This document shows, piece by piece, positions 1 through 10,155 of a DNA stretch of 64,000 nt. The notes beneath the pieces are model-generated. The model saw only the letters and a list, made by a program, of their open reading frames with translations, was not told the origin of the DNA and did no database searches. Position numbers and translations under genes: made by a program. Position 1 is the first letter of the stretch. Every line of letters begins with the position of its first letter. The DNA comes from Arsenicicoccus cauae (GTDB taxonomy: Bacteria; Actinomycetota; Actinomycetes; Actinomycetales; Dermatophilaceae), in assembly GCF_009707125.1 (NCBI RefSeq), contig NZ_WLVL01000003.1:38584-102583 (forward strand), given 5' to 3'.

Positions 1-501
1 GCTCGACGAGCAGGTCGCGGCGCTCCTCGTCGGCAAGGAGGTACCACTCGTAGGACCGCACGAAGGGGTAGACGCACACGTAGGCGCGCGGCGTCTCGTC
101 GGCCATGAACGCCGGGATGTGGCTCTTGTTGAACTCCGCCGGGCGGTGGATCGCGACATTGGACCACACCGGGTCGCACGCCCGGCCCAGCCCCGTGCGC
201 CGGAAGGCGTGGTAGGCCCGCTGCACCGCCTCGACGGACTCGCCGTGCCACCACACCATGAAGTCCGCGTCGGCCCGCAGCCCGGCCACGTCGTAGATCC
301 CGCGCACCGTGACCTGCCCGTCGGCGGCGAGCTGGTCGAAGAACGCCTGCGCCTCGGCGAGCAGCCCCTCGCGCTCCGCCTCGTCCCCCACGGAGTCGGT
401 CACCTGGAAGACGGACCACATGGTGTAGCGGATCGAGTCGTTGATCGCGCGGACCTCGGCGGGGGACGGACGGCGGTGCTGCTGGGGCTTGAGACTCATG
501 C
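1..501 (-). CDS. hemQ: HemQ-type coproheme decarboxylase (chlorite dismutase family), 3' end outside the window
   Basis: The translation reads [20 protein letters not shown] onward for 167 residues and runs off the left edge, so the C-terminal third is missing. The block [16 protein letters not shown] near residues 145-160 is typical of actinobacterial HemQ and should hold the catalytic tyrosine. HemQ decarboxylates coproheme III to haem b in the coproporphyrin-dependent pathway of Gram-positive bacteria. The ATG at 501 is the first in-frame start; no clear ribosome site precedes it, and a weak GATGAT box ends 6 bases before it. The gene follows the tpiA terminator, so it is probably a separate unit. 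Family assignment is firm from the motif; completeness cannot be judged. Confidence 0.88.
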
Positions 502-550
502 CCGCATCATCCCACCTGCGCGCTGCCCAGAGCACACGCCAGGCAGCACG

Positions 551-592
551 CGGCCCCGGGCCGGTCAGCGTCAGGCGACCGGCCCGGGGCCG
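551..592 (-). terminator. Terminator of the gap-pgk-tpiA operon
   Basis: A perfect 15-base inverted repeat (CGGCCCCGGGCCGGT at 551-565, complement at 578-592) with a 12-base loop lies just after the tpiA stop and before hemQ. There is no T run, as is common in GC-rich actinobacteria. Confidence 0.85.
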
Positions 593-606
593 CGGGATAC
601 GTGCGG

Positions 607-1395
607 TCAGGCGTTGTGGGCCTGGTAGCGCACGATCTTGGCGAACTCCTCCGGGTCCAGCGAGGCCCCGCCGACGAGGGCGCCGTCGACGTCCTCCTTG
701 GCCATGATCTGGGCGACGTTGCCGGACTTGACCGAGCCGCCGTAGAGGATGCGGACACCGTCGGCCAGCTCCGCGGAGTAGAGCTCGGCGAGCTTGCCGC
801 GGATCGCGCCGCAGACCTCCTGCGCGTCCTCGGGGGTCGCGACCTCGCCGGTGCCGATGGCCCAGATGGGCTCGTAGGCGATGACGATGCTCCTGGCCTG
901 GTCCTCGGGCAGCCCGTCGAGGTCGGCCTCGATCTGGGCGAGCACGTGCTCGACCTGACGCCCCTCCTTGCGGACGTCGAGGGCCTCGCCGCAGCACAGG
1001 ATCGGCGTCAGGCCGTGCCGGTAGGCCGCCTTGACCTTGGCATTCAGCAGCTCGTCGGTCTCGCCGTGGCCCTCGCGCCGCTCGCTGTGACCGACCGCCA
1101 CGTAGGTGCAGCCGAGCTTGGCGAGGAAGGCGCCGGAGATGTCACCGGTGTAGGCGCCGGAGTCGTGCTGCGAGAGGTCCTGGGCGCCGTACTTGAGCTC
1201 GAGCTTGTCGCCCTCGACCAGGGTCTGCACCGAGCGCAGGTCGGTGAACGGCGCCAGCACCGCGACCTCGACCGCGGCGTAGTCGTGCTTGGCGTCGCGC
1301 AGGGTCCAGTCGAGCTTTTGCACGAGATGCGTGGCCTGCAGGTGGTCCTGGTTCATCTTCCAGTTGCCGGCCATCAACGGCGTGCGGGATGCCAT
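607..1395 (-). CDS. tpiA: Triose-phosphate isomerase
   Basis: Cytosolic enzyme interconverting dihydroxyacetone phosphate and glyceraldehyde 3-phosphate. The family motifs are all present: AGNWKMN with Lys13, VGHSERR with the electrophilic histidine, [10 protein letters not shown] with the catalytic glutamate, and ILYGGSV for phosphate binding. Length is 262 residues, normal for the family. The start was placed at the ATG at 1395 because AAGGAG sits 6 bases before it; a longer frame reaching 1416 would translate through that ribosome site. It is the last gene of the operon after pgk. The secG gene that often follows tpiA in actinobacteria is not here. Confidence 0.97.
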   Translation of the reverse strand: MASRTPLMAGNWKMNQDHLQATHLVQKLDWTLRDAKHDYAAVEVAVLAPFTDLRSVQTLVEGDKLELKYGAQDLSQHDSGAYTGDISGAFLAKLGCTYVAVGHSERREGHGETDELLNAKVKAAYRHGLTPILCCGEALDVRKEGRQVEHVLAQIEADLDGLPEDQARSIVIAYEPIWAIGTGEVATPEDAQEVCGAIRGKLAELYSAELADGVRILYGGSVKSGNVAQIMAKEDVDGALVGGASLDPEEFAKIVRYQAHNA

Positions 1396-1440
1396 GTGCG
1401 TCTCCTTGTGAGTCAAGAGTTTTCAGTCGTATGACGAGAA

Positions 1441-1478
1441 GGCGGCCCCGCCACCCGGGTCGGGTTCACGGGGCCGCC
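1441..1478 (-). terminator. Intercistronic hairpin between pgk and tpiA
   Basis: GGCGGCCCCG (1441-1450) pairs with CGGGGCCGCC (1469-1478) around an 18-base loop in the roughly 100-base gap between pgk and tpiA. It may be a partial terminator or an mRNA-processing or stabilising structure that sets tpiA output relative to pgk. Confidence 0.6.
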
Positions 1479-1497
1479 TCGTGTCGTGCAGCCGGCG

Positions 1498-2694
1498 TCA
1501 GCCGAGGATGGAGATGCCCGGGAGGTCCTTGCCCTCGAGGTACTCCAGGCTCGCGCCGCCACCGGTGGAGATGTGACCGAACTGGTCGTCGGAGAAGCCC
1601 AGCTGACGCACGGCGGCGGCGGAGTCGCCACCACCGACGACGGTCAGCGCGCCCTTGGCGGTCGCGTCGACCAGGGCCTGGGCCACCGCCTTGGTGCCGG
1701 CGGCGTACGGCGCCATCTCGAAGGCCCCCATGGGGCCGTTCCAGAAGACGGTCCTGGCGTCGGCGACCTTGGAGGCGTAGAGCTCCGCGGACCTCGGCCC
1801 GATGTCCAGGCCCATCTGGTCTGCCGGGATCGCGTCGGCAGCCACCGTGGTGACCTCGCCCTCGGCGCTGAACTCTGCGTTGCAGACCACGTCGACCGGC
1901 AGGACGATCTCGACGCCGGACTCCTCGGCCCGGTCGAGGTAGCCCTTGCAGGTCTCGACGTTGTCCTCGTCGAGCAGGCTCTTGCCCACCTCGTGGCCCT
2001 GGGCCTTGAGGAAGGTGAAGGCCATGCCGCCCCCGATGAGGAGGCGATCGGCCTTGCCGAGGAGGTTGTCGATGACGGCGAGCTTGTCGGCGACCTTGGC
2101 GCCGCCGAGGACCACGGCATACGGCCGCTCGGGGTCCTCGGTGAGGCGCTCGAGCACGTCGACCTCGGTCTTGACCAGACCGCCCATGGCGGCGGGCAGG
2201 ATCTGCGCGACGTCGTAGACGGATGCCTGCTTGCGGTGCACGACGCCGAAGCCGTCGGACACATAGGCGTCCGCGAGCGACGCGAGCTCCTTGGCGAAGG
2301 CCTGACGCTCGGACTCGTCCTTGCTCGTCTCGCCGGGGTTGAACCGGAGGTTCTCCAGGAGGGCCACCTGGCCGTCCTGCAGTCCCTCGACCGTGGCCTT
2401 GGCGGACTCCCCCACCGTGTCGGTGGCGAAGGCGACGTCCTGGCCGAGCAGCTCGCCCAGGCGGGAGACCACGGGCCTCAGCGAGTACTTGTCCTCCGGC
2501 GCGCCCTTGGGGCGACCGAGGTGGGCGACGACGACGACGCGTGCACCCTTCTCGGTCAGCTCCTGGATGGTGGGCACGGACGCGCGGACCCGGCCGTCGT
2601 CGGTGATGCGGTCACCGTCGAGCGGCACGTTGAGGTCCGAGCGGACGAGGACTCGCTTGCCGCGCAGGTCACCCAGGTCGGCAATGGTCTTCAT
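1498..2694 (-). CDS. pgk: Phosphoglycerate kinase
   Basis: Transfers the acyl phosphate of 1,3-bisphosphoglycerate to ADP in glycolysis. The N-terminal domain has [14 protein letters not shown] and [11 protein letters not shown] (3-phosphoglycerate binding). The C-terminal nucleotide domain has [10 protein letters not shown] and the glycine-rich [15 protein letters not shown] near the end. It is 398 residues, full length. The start [10 protein letters not shown] at 2694 lies 17 bases after the gap stop, with GGGGACA upstream as a modest ribosome site. A frame open to 3459 overlaps gap antisense-like in another phase and is not the true start. Confidence 0.97.
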   Translation of the reverse strand: MKTIADLGDLRGKRVLVRSDLNVPLDGDRITDDGRVRASVPTIQELTEKGARVVVVAHLGRPKGAPEDKYSLRPVVSRLGELLGQDVAFATDTVGESAKATVEGLQDGQVALLENLRFNPGETSKDESERQAFAKELASLADAYVSDGFGVVHRKQASVYDVAQILPAAMGGLVKTEVDVLERLTEDPERPYAVVLGGAKVADKLAVIDNLLGKADRLLIGGGMAFTFLKAQGHEVGKSLLDEDNVETCKGYLDRAEESGVEIVLPVDVVCNAEFSAEGEVTTVAADAIPADQMGLDIGPRSAELYASKVADARTVFWNGPMGAFEMAPYAAGTKAVAQALVDATAKGALTVVGGGDSAAAVRQLGFSDDQFGHISTGGGASLEYLEGKDLPGISILG

Positions 2695-2711
2695 CGGCTG
2701 TCCCCGATCGC

Positions 2712-3854
<1,143 letters not shown>

Positions 3855-4835
3855 TCAGAGGTCGAGCATGTCGGGCGTCAGGTTGGCCTCGGTCCCGGGT
3901 ATGCCGAGGTCCTGGGCGCGCTTGTCGGCCATCGCCAGCAGGCGCCGGATCCGCCCCGCGACCGCGTCCTTGGTCATCGGGGGCTGCGCGAGCTGGCCGA
4001 GCTCCTCGAGGCTGGCCTGCTTGTGCTGGAGCCGCAGCGTGCCGGCCTGACGCAGGTGGTCGGGCACCTCCTCGCCGAGGATCTCCAGGGCGCGCTCCAC
4101 CCGCGAGCCCGCCGCGACGGCGGCCCGGGCCGAGCGCCGCAGGTTGGCGTCGTCGAAGTTGGCGAGGCGGTTGGCGGTGGCGCGGACCTCGCGGCGCATC
4201 CGCCGCTCCTCCCAGGCCAGCACCGCGTCGTGGGCGCCCATGCGCGTGAGGACCTGGCTGATGGCGTCCCCGTCGCGGATGACGACACGGTCGATGCCCC
4301 GCACCTCCCGCGCCTTGGCCGCGATCGAGAACCGCCGGGCCGCGCCCACGAGGGCGAGGGCGGCCTCGGGGCCAGGGCAGGTGACCTCGAGGGCCGAGGA
4401 CCGGCCAGGCTCGGTGAGCGAGCCGTGGGCGAGGAAGGCCCCGCGCCACGCGGCGACCGCGTCGTCGGTGGCGCCCGAGACGACCTTGGGCGGCAGACCG
4501 CGCACGGGGCGACCGCGCGGGTCGATCAGGCCGGTCTGGCGCGCGAGCGCCTCGCCGTCCTGGACGACGCGCACGACGTAGCGGCTGCCCTTGCGCAGGC
4601 CCCCGGCGGACAGCACCCCGATCTCGCTGGTGTAGCCGTAGACGTCGGCGACGTCCTTGACCAGGCGCCTCGCGACGGAGCCGGTGTCGAGCTCGGCCTC
4701 CACCACGATGCGTCCACCGACGATGTGCAGGCCACCGCTGAACCGGAGGATGGCGGAGACCTCAGCCTTGCGGCACGAGGGCTTGGTGATCTGGAGCCGG
4801 CTGAGCTCGTCCTTGACCATGGCCGTCATCGACAT
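3855..4835 (-). CDS. whiA: WhiA sporulation/cell-division regulator
   Basis: DNA-binding protein with a degenerate homing-endonuclease (LAGLIDADG-like) fold followed by a C-terminal helix-turn-helix. In sporulating actinomycetes it works with WhiB on cell-division genes; in non-sporulators its role is less clear. The characteristic start [14 protein letters not shown] is present, and the C-terminal HTH covers [20 protein letters not shown]. Length 326 matches the family. The ATG at 4835 was chosen over ATGs at 4844 and 4895 because AGGATGG precedes it at workable spacing and the family starts here. It follows yvcK with an 80-base gap in the conserved rapZ-yvcK-whiA order. Confidence 0.95.
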   Translation of the reverse strand: MSMTAMVKDELSRLQITKPSCRKAEVSAILRFSGGLHIVGGRIVVEAELDTGSVARRLVKDVADVYGYTSEIGVLSAGGLRKGSRYVVRVVQDGEALARQTGLIDPRGRPVRGLPPKVVSGATDDAVAAWRGAFLAHGSLTEPGRSSALEVTCPGPEAALALVGAARRFSIAAKAREVRGIDRVVIRDGDAISQVLTRMGAHDAVLAWEERRMRREVRATANRLANFDDANLRRSARAAVAAGSRVERALEILGEEVPDHLRQAGTLRLQHKQASLEELGQLAQPPMTKDAVAGRIRRLLAMADKRAQDLGIPGTEANLTPDMLDL

Positions 4836-4914
4836 GGGATCCATCCTGACAGTAGGCCGCACGGTGCGTGGGCGAATTCGGCACGTTTCGTACAAATGCG
4901 ACAGCGCAGTGTAG

Positions 4915-5853
4915 TCAGCTCATGATGTCACGGTAGGCGGCGGCGAGACGGAGCGAGTCGTGCTGGCCCGGGCTCCCGGCGGTCGCCACCTCGGCCACGA
5001 CCAGCTCGGCACCGAGCTGCTGCGCCGCCTGGCGCAGGGCCTGCTCGTCGGCGACCACGGACGGGTCCGCCAGCACGACGTCCAGCCGCAGCTCCGGCGC
5101 GTGCGCCGCCAGCACCTCGAGGTGGCGCTCGGCGGTGAAGCCGGAGGTCTCGGACGTGTCCAGCTCGAGGTTGAGGTTGAGCAGGCGGCGCGCCGGGGTG
5201 CGCACCAGGGCCGCGCGCAGCTCCGGGACCAGCAGGTGCGGGATGACGGACGTGAACCACGACCCCGGTCCCAGCACGACCCACCCGGCCTCGTCGATGG
5301 CCTGCACCGCCTCGGGACTGGCGGGCGGCTCCTGCGGGACGACGGCGATCGACGCGACCTGGCCCGGGGTCTTGGCGACCGACGCCTGCCCCGTCACGGT
5401 GCTGAGCGCCTCGGGGTCGCCCGGGTCCAGCCCCCGCACCACCGCCTCGATCGTCAGGGGCACCGCGGCCATGGGCAGGACCCGCCCGCGGGCGCTCAGC
5501 AGCCGACCGACCATGTCGAGGCCACGCACCGTGTCGCCGTAGTGCTCCCACAGCGACAGGATCAGCAGGTTGCCGAGGCTGTGGCCGCCGAGCGGCCCCT
5601 CCCCCGCGAACCGGTGCTGCAGCACCGCCGCCCACGTGGTGCCCCACTCGTCGTCGTTGCAGAGCGCCGCCAGCGCCATACGGAGGTCGCCCGGTGGGAG
5701 GACGTCGAACTCCGCCCGCAGCCGACCCGAGGAGCCACCGTCGTCGGCCACGGTCACGACCGCGGTGATCTGGTCGCTGACCAGCCGCAGGGCGGACAGC
5801 GTCGCCGCCAGCCCGTGGCCTCCCCCCAGCGCCACGACCCGGGGCCGACTCAC
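4915..5853 (-). CDS. yvcK: YvcK/GlmR (CofD-like) UDP-sugar-binding protein
   Basis: The protein starts [19 protein letters not shown], with the nucleotide-binding GGGHG loop at residues 10-14 and [14 protein letters not shown] after it, both typical of YvcK/CofD-like proteins. YvcK proteins link carbon metabolism with cell-wall precursor supply and growth on non-glycolytic carbon; they do not make coenzyme F420. It is 312 residues. The GTG start at 5853 overlaps the rapZ stop by GTGA, implying translational coupling. A longer open frame upstream lies inside rapZ and is out of phase with it, so it was rejected. Confidence 0.93.
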   Translation of the reverse strand: MSRPRVVALGGGHGLAATLSALRLVSDQITAVVTVADDGGSSGRLRAEFDVLPPGDLRMALAALCNDDEWGTTWAAVLQHRFAGEGPLGGHSLGNLLILSLWEHYGDTVRGLDMVGRLLSARGRVLPMAAVPLTIEAVVRGLDPGDPEALSTVTGQASVAKTPGQVASIAVVPQEPPASPEAVQAIDEAGWVVLGPGSWFTSVIPHLLVPELRAALVRTPARRLLNLNLELDTSETSGFTAERHLEVLAAHAPELRLDVVLADPSVVADEQALRQAAQQLGAELVVAEVATAGSPGQHDSLRLAAAYRDIMS

Positions 5854-6809
5854 TCGCGCCCCAGGTCTCGGTGGACGGTGATCGTGCCGACCTCGGGCCC
5901 GGAGAGCTCGCGCGACAGGCGCTCGGCGACGGCCACGGACCGGTGCTTGCCGCCCGTGCACCCCACGGCCAGCGTCACGTAGCGGCGCCCCTCGCGGACG
6001 TAGCCGCTGATCATCGCGTCCATCATCGCCACGGCGCGCTCCACGAACTCGTCGGCGCCCAGCTGGTCGAAGACGAAGCCGGCGACCTCCGGGTCACGCC
6101 CGGTCTTGCTGCGCAGCTCGGGCACCCAGAAGGGGTTGGGGAGGAAGCGCATGTCGAGGACGATGTCGGCGTCCAGGGGTATGCCGTACTTGAAGCCGAA
6201 GGACATGACCGCCACCCGCAGGCGCGGGCCCCGCTCGGAGTCGAAGATCTGGGCCATCTTGGCCGAGAACTGGTGGACGTTGAAGCCGCTCGTGTCGACG
6301 ATCGTGTCGGCCACCGAGCGGATGTCACCCAGCCTGCGCCGCTCCTCCTGGATGGCCTCCAGCAGCCCCCCGTCCCCCTGCAGGGGATGGGGTCGGCGCA
6401 CGCTCTCGAAGCGCCGCACCAGCGTCTCGTCGGTCGCGTCCAGGAAGACCACGCGCGGCTGCCACCCCAGGTCACGCAGCTCCTGCAGCGCCTCCGACAG
6501 CGACTCGAACATGTCGCGCGACCGGACGTCCACCACCGCCGCGACGCGCAGCACCTCCGGCTGCTTGTCCCGCAGCAGGGTCGCCATCGGCGCCAGCATC
6601 TGCGGCGGCAGGTTGTCCGTGACGTACCACCCGGTGTCCTGCAGGACGTTCGAGGCCGTGGACCGCCCCGCGCCGGACAGGCCGGTGACCACGACGAACT
6701 CGTGGCGGCGCGAGACGAGCGGCATGTCCGCGGTGTCGGGGTCACCCGACCGTCGGGAGGGTTCGCCCGGGCGGGTGTCGGACTCACGCTGCTCGGTCGG
6801 CTCGGCCAC
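5850..6809 (-). CDS. rapZ: RapZ (YvcJ) family RNase adapter / P-loop ATPase
   Basis: N-terminal Walker A GLSGAGRS sits at residues 43-50 and is followed by GWYVTDNLPPQML. The C-terminal domain has GCTGGKHRSVAVAERL, the conserved RapZ signature. In enterobacteria RapZ controls GlmS through small RNAs; the actinobacterial function is less defined. Length 319 includes a low-complexity N-terminal extension of about 35 residues. The GTG start at 6809 has AAGGAG 7 bases upstream. A minus-strand TAGACT at 6845-6850 may be the -10 box. The gene normally follows uvrC, but here debris of two other genes lies between them. Confidence 0.94.
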   Translation of the reverse strand: MAEPTEQRESDTRPGEPSRRSGDPDTADMPLVSRRHEFVVVTGLSGAGRSTASNVLQDTGWYVTDNLPPQMLAPMATLLRDKQPEVLRVAAVVDVRSRDMFESLSEALQELRDLGWQPRVVFLDATDETLVRRFESVRRPHPLQGDGGLLEAIQEERRRLGDIRSVADTIVDTSGFNVHQFSAKMAQIFDSERGPRLRVAVMSFGFKYGIPLDADIVLDMRFLPNPFWVPELRSKTGRDPEVAGFVFDQLGADEFVERAVAMMDAMISGYVREGRRYVTLAVGCTGGKHRSVAVAERLSRELSGPEVGTITVHRDLGRE

Positions 6810-6844
6810 GGGTGGGCTCCTTGTCGGGTGGGCGGGTGGCCGTC

Positions 6845-6850
6845 AGTCTA
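6845..6850 (-). promoter_or_regulatory. Candidate -10 box for rapZ-yvcK-whiA
   Basis: TAGACT on the minus strand, about 36 bases before the rapZ GTG. It lies exactly at the end of the eamA remnant, so the promoter may have been shaped by the deletion there. Confidence 0.35.
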
Positions 6851-7462
6851 GCCAGCGACGGCGCCTCGTCCTGGCGCTGTCGTCGTCACCAGACCGGCCA
6901 GGAGCAGGGCCAGCACGGCGATGACGACGGCGGCGCCCGGCTCGGCCAGGGACAGGGTGGTGGCGGTGCTGGCACCGACGCTCGCCAGGCCGCGGCCGAG
7001 CAGGACGTACCCGAGGAACATCGGGACCAGGGCGAGATAGGTGACGACGGCCAGGTTGACGCGCCCATCGCGGCGCGGCTCGGGATGCCGGTCCGGATGA
7101 CCCGGACAGCACCCCAGGAGTAGAGGGCGTAGGTCGCCCCGCCGCGCAGGCCGATGCCGGCGACGTGGCCCCACCCGCCGACCGCGGCGGCACCTGCTCC
7201 TACGGGGCCGCCTCCTGCCGGGCCGGCGTGCGAGAAGGCCAGAGCGGTGACGCCCAGGAGGCCGAGGGCGGTCCCGACGGCCCACCGGCGGGAGAGGGGC
7301 GTGCCGTCCACGGCTCGTTCGACGAGTGCAGCGGCGGGCGGGGCGGAGCCGATGGTGACGACTGTGCCGACGGCGACGCCACTGAGGCGCATCGAGGAGT
7401 AGAAGGCGAGGGGGGAACACCGCCACGGCCGCCGCGGAGAGGGCCAGGGTCGGCCCCTGCGC
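6848..7462 (-). pseudogene. Decayed EamA/DMT-superfamily transporter
   Basis: Pieces of one EamA transporter lie in two alternating frames. The first piece is GPTLALSAAAVAVFP. After a run of six C (plus-strand G 7410-7415) the frame shifts to LAFYSSMRLSGVAVGTVVTI, continuing to YALYSWGAVRVIRTGIPSRA. Near 7061 the frame shifts back, with an apparent loss of about 30-40 codons, to NLAVVTYLALVPMFLGYVL and STATTLSLAEPGAAVVIAVL. The N-terminal helices and the usual GERL segment after AEP are absent. At least two frameshifts and three deletions make function impossible. A continuous 294-codon frame spans the region only because GC-rich DNA lacks stops; it should not be annotated as one protein. Confidence 0.85.
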
Positions 7463-7765
7463 GCGCAGCGCCGTCCGGTGACGACGGAGCTGCTGCACCT
7501 CCGCCTTGTGCCGCCGGACCTGCTCGCGCCCGGGAGCTCCGCTCGGCAGCTCCGCCGCTGCGTTGAGCAGACCGCACACTCGGAAGCCGTGGACGTATGC
7601 GGCGTTGGCGTGGTCGGCATACGCGTCGAACACCGCCGCCACGCCCGCCCGGCCGGAGCCGTCACCGGCGGCCCGCCTCGCCCCGTAGAGGCCGAGCCAC
7701 TCCTCGTGGCGCTCCTGGAGGTAGGCGAGCACGAGCTCGTCCTTGGACGAGAAGTTGTTGTAACG
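7463..7765 (-). pseudogene. N-terminally truncated TetR-family regulator
   Basis: The frame begins abruptly next to the uvrC stop with RYNNFSSKDELVLAYLQERH, the end of a TetR helix-turn-helix plus the following helix. It continues through FRVCGLLNAAAELPSGAPGR and RRHKAEVQQLRR, typical of a TetR ligand domain. The first 40-45 residues, carrying most of the DNA-binding domain, are missing, and no start codon with a ribosome site exists. It runs straight into the eamA remnant in the same frame, a fusion made by deletion. Originally this was probably a regulator and its exporter inserted between uvrC and rapZ. Confidence 0.8.
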
Positions 7766-7769
7766 CGGC

Positions 7770-9785
7770 CTACGAGAGCACCTCCCCGGTCGTGAGGTTG
7801 ACCCCCGGCTCCGCCTGCTCGCCCGCCAGCCTGGCGTGCACGACCTCGGCCAGCGCCGGACCGATGCCCTGCACCTCCTGGAGCTCCTCGACCGTGGCGC
7901 CGCGCAGGCGCTTGACCGACCCGAAGGTCCGCAGCAGGGCCTTCTTGCGGGCCTCGCCGAGCCCGGGGATGCCGTCGAGCGCGCTCGTCGTCATCGCCTT
8001 GGAGCGCCGCTGCCGGTGGAAGGTGATCGCGAAGCGGTGGGCCTCGTCGCGCAGGCGCTGCAGCAGGTAGAGACCCTCGCTGGAGCGCGGCAGGATCACC
8101 GGGAAGTCCTGGTGCGGGATCCACACCTCCTCGAGACGCTTGGCCAGACCCACCAGGGCCACGTCGTCGATGCCGAGCTCGTCGAGCACCCGCTGGGCGG
8201 CGTTGACCTGCGGTAGCCCACCGTCGACCACGACGAGCTGCGGGGCATAGGCGAACCGGCGCGGCCTGCCCGTCTCGGGATCGATGCCCGCGGGCGTGTC
8301 GGGCAGGTCGGCGGGCGCCCCCGCCGTGGCGGTCGGAGCCTCCTCGGTGGCGGTCTCCCCCTGCGCCTCGGCCTGGGCCAGGTGCCGACGGAACCTCCGC
8401 AGGAGGACCTCACGCATCGCAGCGGTGTCGTCGACGGCGGGACCCGCCGCCTCGTCGCCCCGCACGATGAAGCGGCGGTACTCCCCCTTGCGGGGCAGCC
8501 CGTCCTCGAAGACCACCATCGAGGCCACGACATTGGTCCCCTGCACGTGGGACACGTCGTAGCACTCGATCCGCAGGGGCGCCTCGTCGAGCTCGAGCGC
8601 GTCCTGCAGCTCCTGCAGCGCCTGGCTGCGCGCCGTGAGGTCGCCCGCCCGCGTCACCTTGTGCCGCGCCAGGGCCTGGTCGGCGTTGCGGCGCACCGTC
8701 TCCATGAGCTGGCGCTTGTCGCCCCGCTGCGGCACGCGCACCTCGACCCGGGCGCCGCGCAGCTCGCTCAGCCACTGCTCGACCGCCTCGGCATCCTCGG
8801 GCAGCACGGGGACCAGGACCTCGCGCGGCACGCCCTCGCTGCTCTCGCCGCCGTAGACCTGCTGCAGCAGCCGCTCCATGAGCAGGGGCAGGGAGGCGAC
8901 ATCCTCGGACTCGCGCTCCACCACCCAGCCCCGCTGGCCGCGGATGCGGCCGCCGCGCACGTGGAAGACCTGCACCGCGGCCTCGAGCTCGTCGTCGGAC
9001 ACGGCGAAGACGTCCGCGTCCGTGGCGTCGCCGAGCACCACCGCGGACTTCTCCAGGGCCTTGGTCATCGCCCCGAGGTTGTCCCGCAGGACGGCGGCGC
9101 GCTCGAACTCCAGCGCGGAGGACGCGGCCTGCATCTCGCGCTCGACCCGGCGCACGAAGCGGGTGGTGCTGCCCGCCATGAACTCGCAGAACTCCTCGGC
9201 GATCTCGCGGTGCTCCTCGGGCGTCACCCGCCCGACGCAGGGCGCCGAGCACTTGTCGATGTAGCCGAGCAGGCAGGGTCGACCGACCTGGGCGGCCCGC
9301 TTGAACACGCCGGAGCTGCACGTCCTCACCGGAAAGACCTTGAGGAGCAGGTCGAGGGTCTCGCGGATCGCCCAGGCGTGGCCGTACGGCCCGAAGTAGC
9401 GCGTCCCCTTGCGCTTGGCCCCCCGCATGACCTGGGCGCGGGGGAACTCCTCGCCCATCGTGACCGCGAGGTAGGGGTAGGACTTGTCGTCGCGGTACCT
9501 CACGTTGAACCGCGGGTCGAACTCCTTGATCCAGGAGTACTCCAGCTGCAACGCCTCGACCTCGGTCTTGACGACGGTCCACTCGACCGACGCCCCGGTC
9601 GTGACCATGCGTCGCGTGCGGGGGTGCAGGGCACCGACGTCCTGGAAGTAGGAGCTCAGCCGGGAGCGCAGCGACTTCGCCTTGCCGACGTAGATGACCC
9701 GGCCTTCCTTGTCGCGGAAGCGGTAGACGCCCGGGTCGACCGGGATCTCTCCCGGGCGGGGTCGGTAGGACGAGGGATCAGCCAC
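7770..9785 (-). CDS. uvrC: UvrABC excinuclease subunit C
   Basis: Makes both incisions around DNA lesions in nucleotide excision repair. N-terminal GIY-YIG nuclease: [21 protein letters not shown] cysteine cluster ([10 protein letters not shown]) and a UVR-like helix follow. The RNase H-like C-terminal nuclease contains [16 protein letters not shown], and helix-hairpin-helix repeats lie near [14 protein letters not shown]. Length 671, full. An Ala/Thr/Pro/Glu-rich insert near residues 470-500 is not conserved. The start is a GTG at 9785 with no ribosome site but a TAGGGT box 6 bases ahead, so the mRNA is probably leaderless. Confidence 0.96.
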   Translation of the reverse strand: MADPSSYRPRPGEIPVDPGVYRFRDKEGRVIYVGKAKSLRSRLSSYFQDVGALHPRTRRMVTTGASVEWTVVKTEVEALQLEYSWIKEFDPRFNVRYRDDKSYPYLAVTMGEEFPRAQVMRGAKRKGTRYFGPYGHAWAIRETLDLLLKVFPVRTCSSGVFKRAAQVGRPCLLGYIDKCSAPCVGRVTPEEHREIAEEFCEFMAGSTTRFVRRVEREMQAASSALEFERAAVLRDNLGAMTKALEKSAVVLGDATDADVFAVSDDELEAAVQVFHVRGGRIRGQRGWVVERESEDVASLPLLMERLLQQVYGGESSEGVPREVLVPVLPEDAEAVEQWLSELRGARVEVRVPQRGDKRQLMETVRRNADQALARHKVTRAGDLTARSQALQELQDALELDEAPLRIECYDVSHVQGTNVVASMVVFEDGLPRKGEYRRFIVRGDEAAGPAVDDTAAMREVLLRRFRRHLAQAEAQGETATEEAPTATAGAPADLPDTPAGIDPETGRPRRFAYAPQLVVVDGGLPQVNAAQRVLDELGIDDVALVGLAKRLEEVWIPHQDFPVILPRSSEGLYLLQRLRDEAHRFAITFHRQRRSKAMTTSALDGIPGLGEARKKALLRTFGSVKRLRGATVEELQEVQGIGPALAEVVHARLAGEQAEPGVNLTTGEVLS

Positions 9786-9791
9786 CCGACA

Positions 9792-9797
9792 ACCCTA
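9792..9797 (-). promoter_or_regulatory. Leaderless -10 box of uvrC
   Basis: TAGGGT followed by 6 bases and the uvrC GTG. With this spacing transcription should start at or within a base or two of the start codon. Confidence 0.6.
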
Positions 9798-10002
9798 TGC
9801 CGGTGCACCGACACACCCGGGACGGCGTCCGCGAGCGGGAGCCACCCCCGTCGTCATCCGTTCGGCTCAAACGACCCGAGTGCCGTGCGAGTGCGTCCGG
9901 GTTTGCCGCGAGCGGTCGCTTGGCGGCGATGAACGGTCACCCAGGACCCGCCCCCGGCGCCAGCCGGGCGGCATACGGAAGCAAACACGACCAAACGCTC
10001 GG

Positions 10003-10038
10003 GGTAACAGGCCAAGTCACTGGTAACAGGCAGGTCAC
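10003..10038 (+). repeat. Tandem operator-like repeats upstream of livJ
   Basis: GGTAACAGGCCAAGTCAC (10003-10020) is followed by GGTAACAGGCAGGTCAC (10022-10038). Each unit is GTAAC, 6-7 bases, GTCAC; units are 19 bases apart, about two helical turns. The pattern resembles the GTnAC half-sites bound by the actinobacterial nitrogen regulator GlnR, though the second half-site is usually GAAAC. Regulator identity is inference. Confidence 0.5.
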
Positions 10039-10155
10039 AGTCACGCTCCGGCATCGACCGGACCCTGGTAGGACCTGGCCGGTAGCCCTATTGTCAGCCG
10101 CACTTCAAGCGGCGTCGACCATGACACCGCTCCCCCACACCCTCTGGGAGGAAAC

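Larger units (their letters stand above)
9786..10155. promoter_or_regulatory. 370-base intergenic region between uvrC and livJ
   Basis: This is the longest gene-free stretch in the window. It holds the uvrC promoter at its left edge and the tandem GTAAC/GTCAC repeats at 10003-10038. The livJ ribosome site GGGAGGAAAC lies directly before the GTG at 10156. No ORF here shows coding character. A likely livJ promoter lies around 10080-10095 (TAGCCCTAT) but no -35 box is clear. Confidence 0.6.

Noticed and set aside
4860..4914. Regulatory site around GTTTCGTACAAATGCG between yvcK and whiA
   Set aside because: It is relatively AT-rich but no symmetric or known motif could be defined; probably just the whiA leader.
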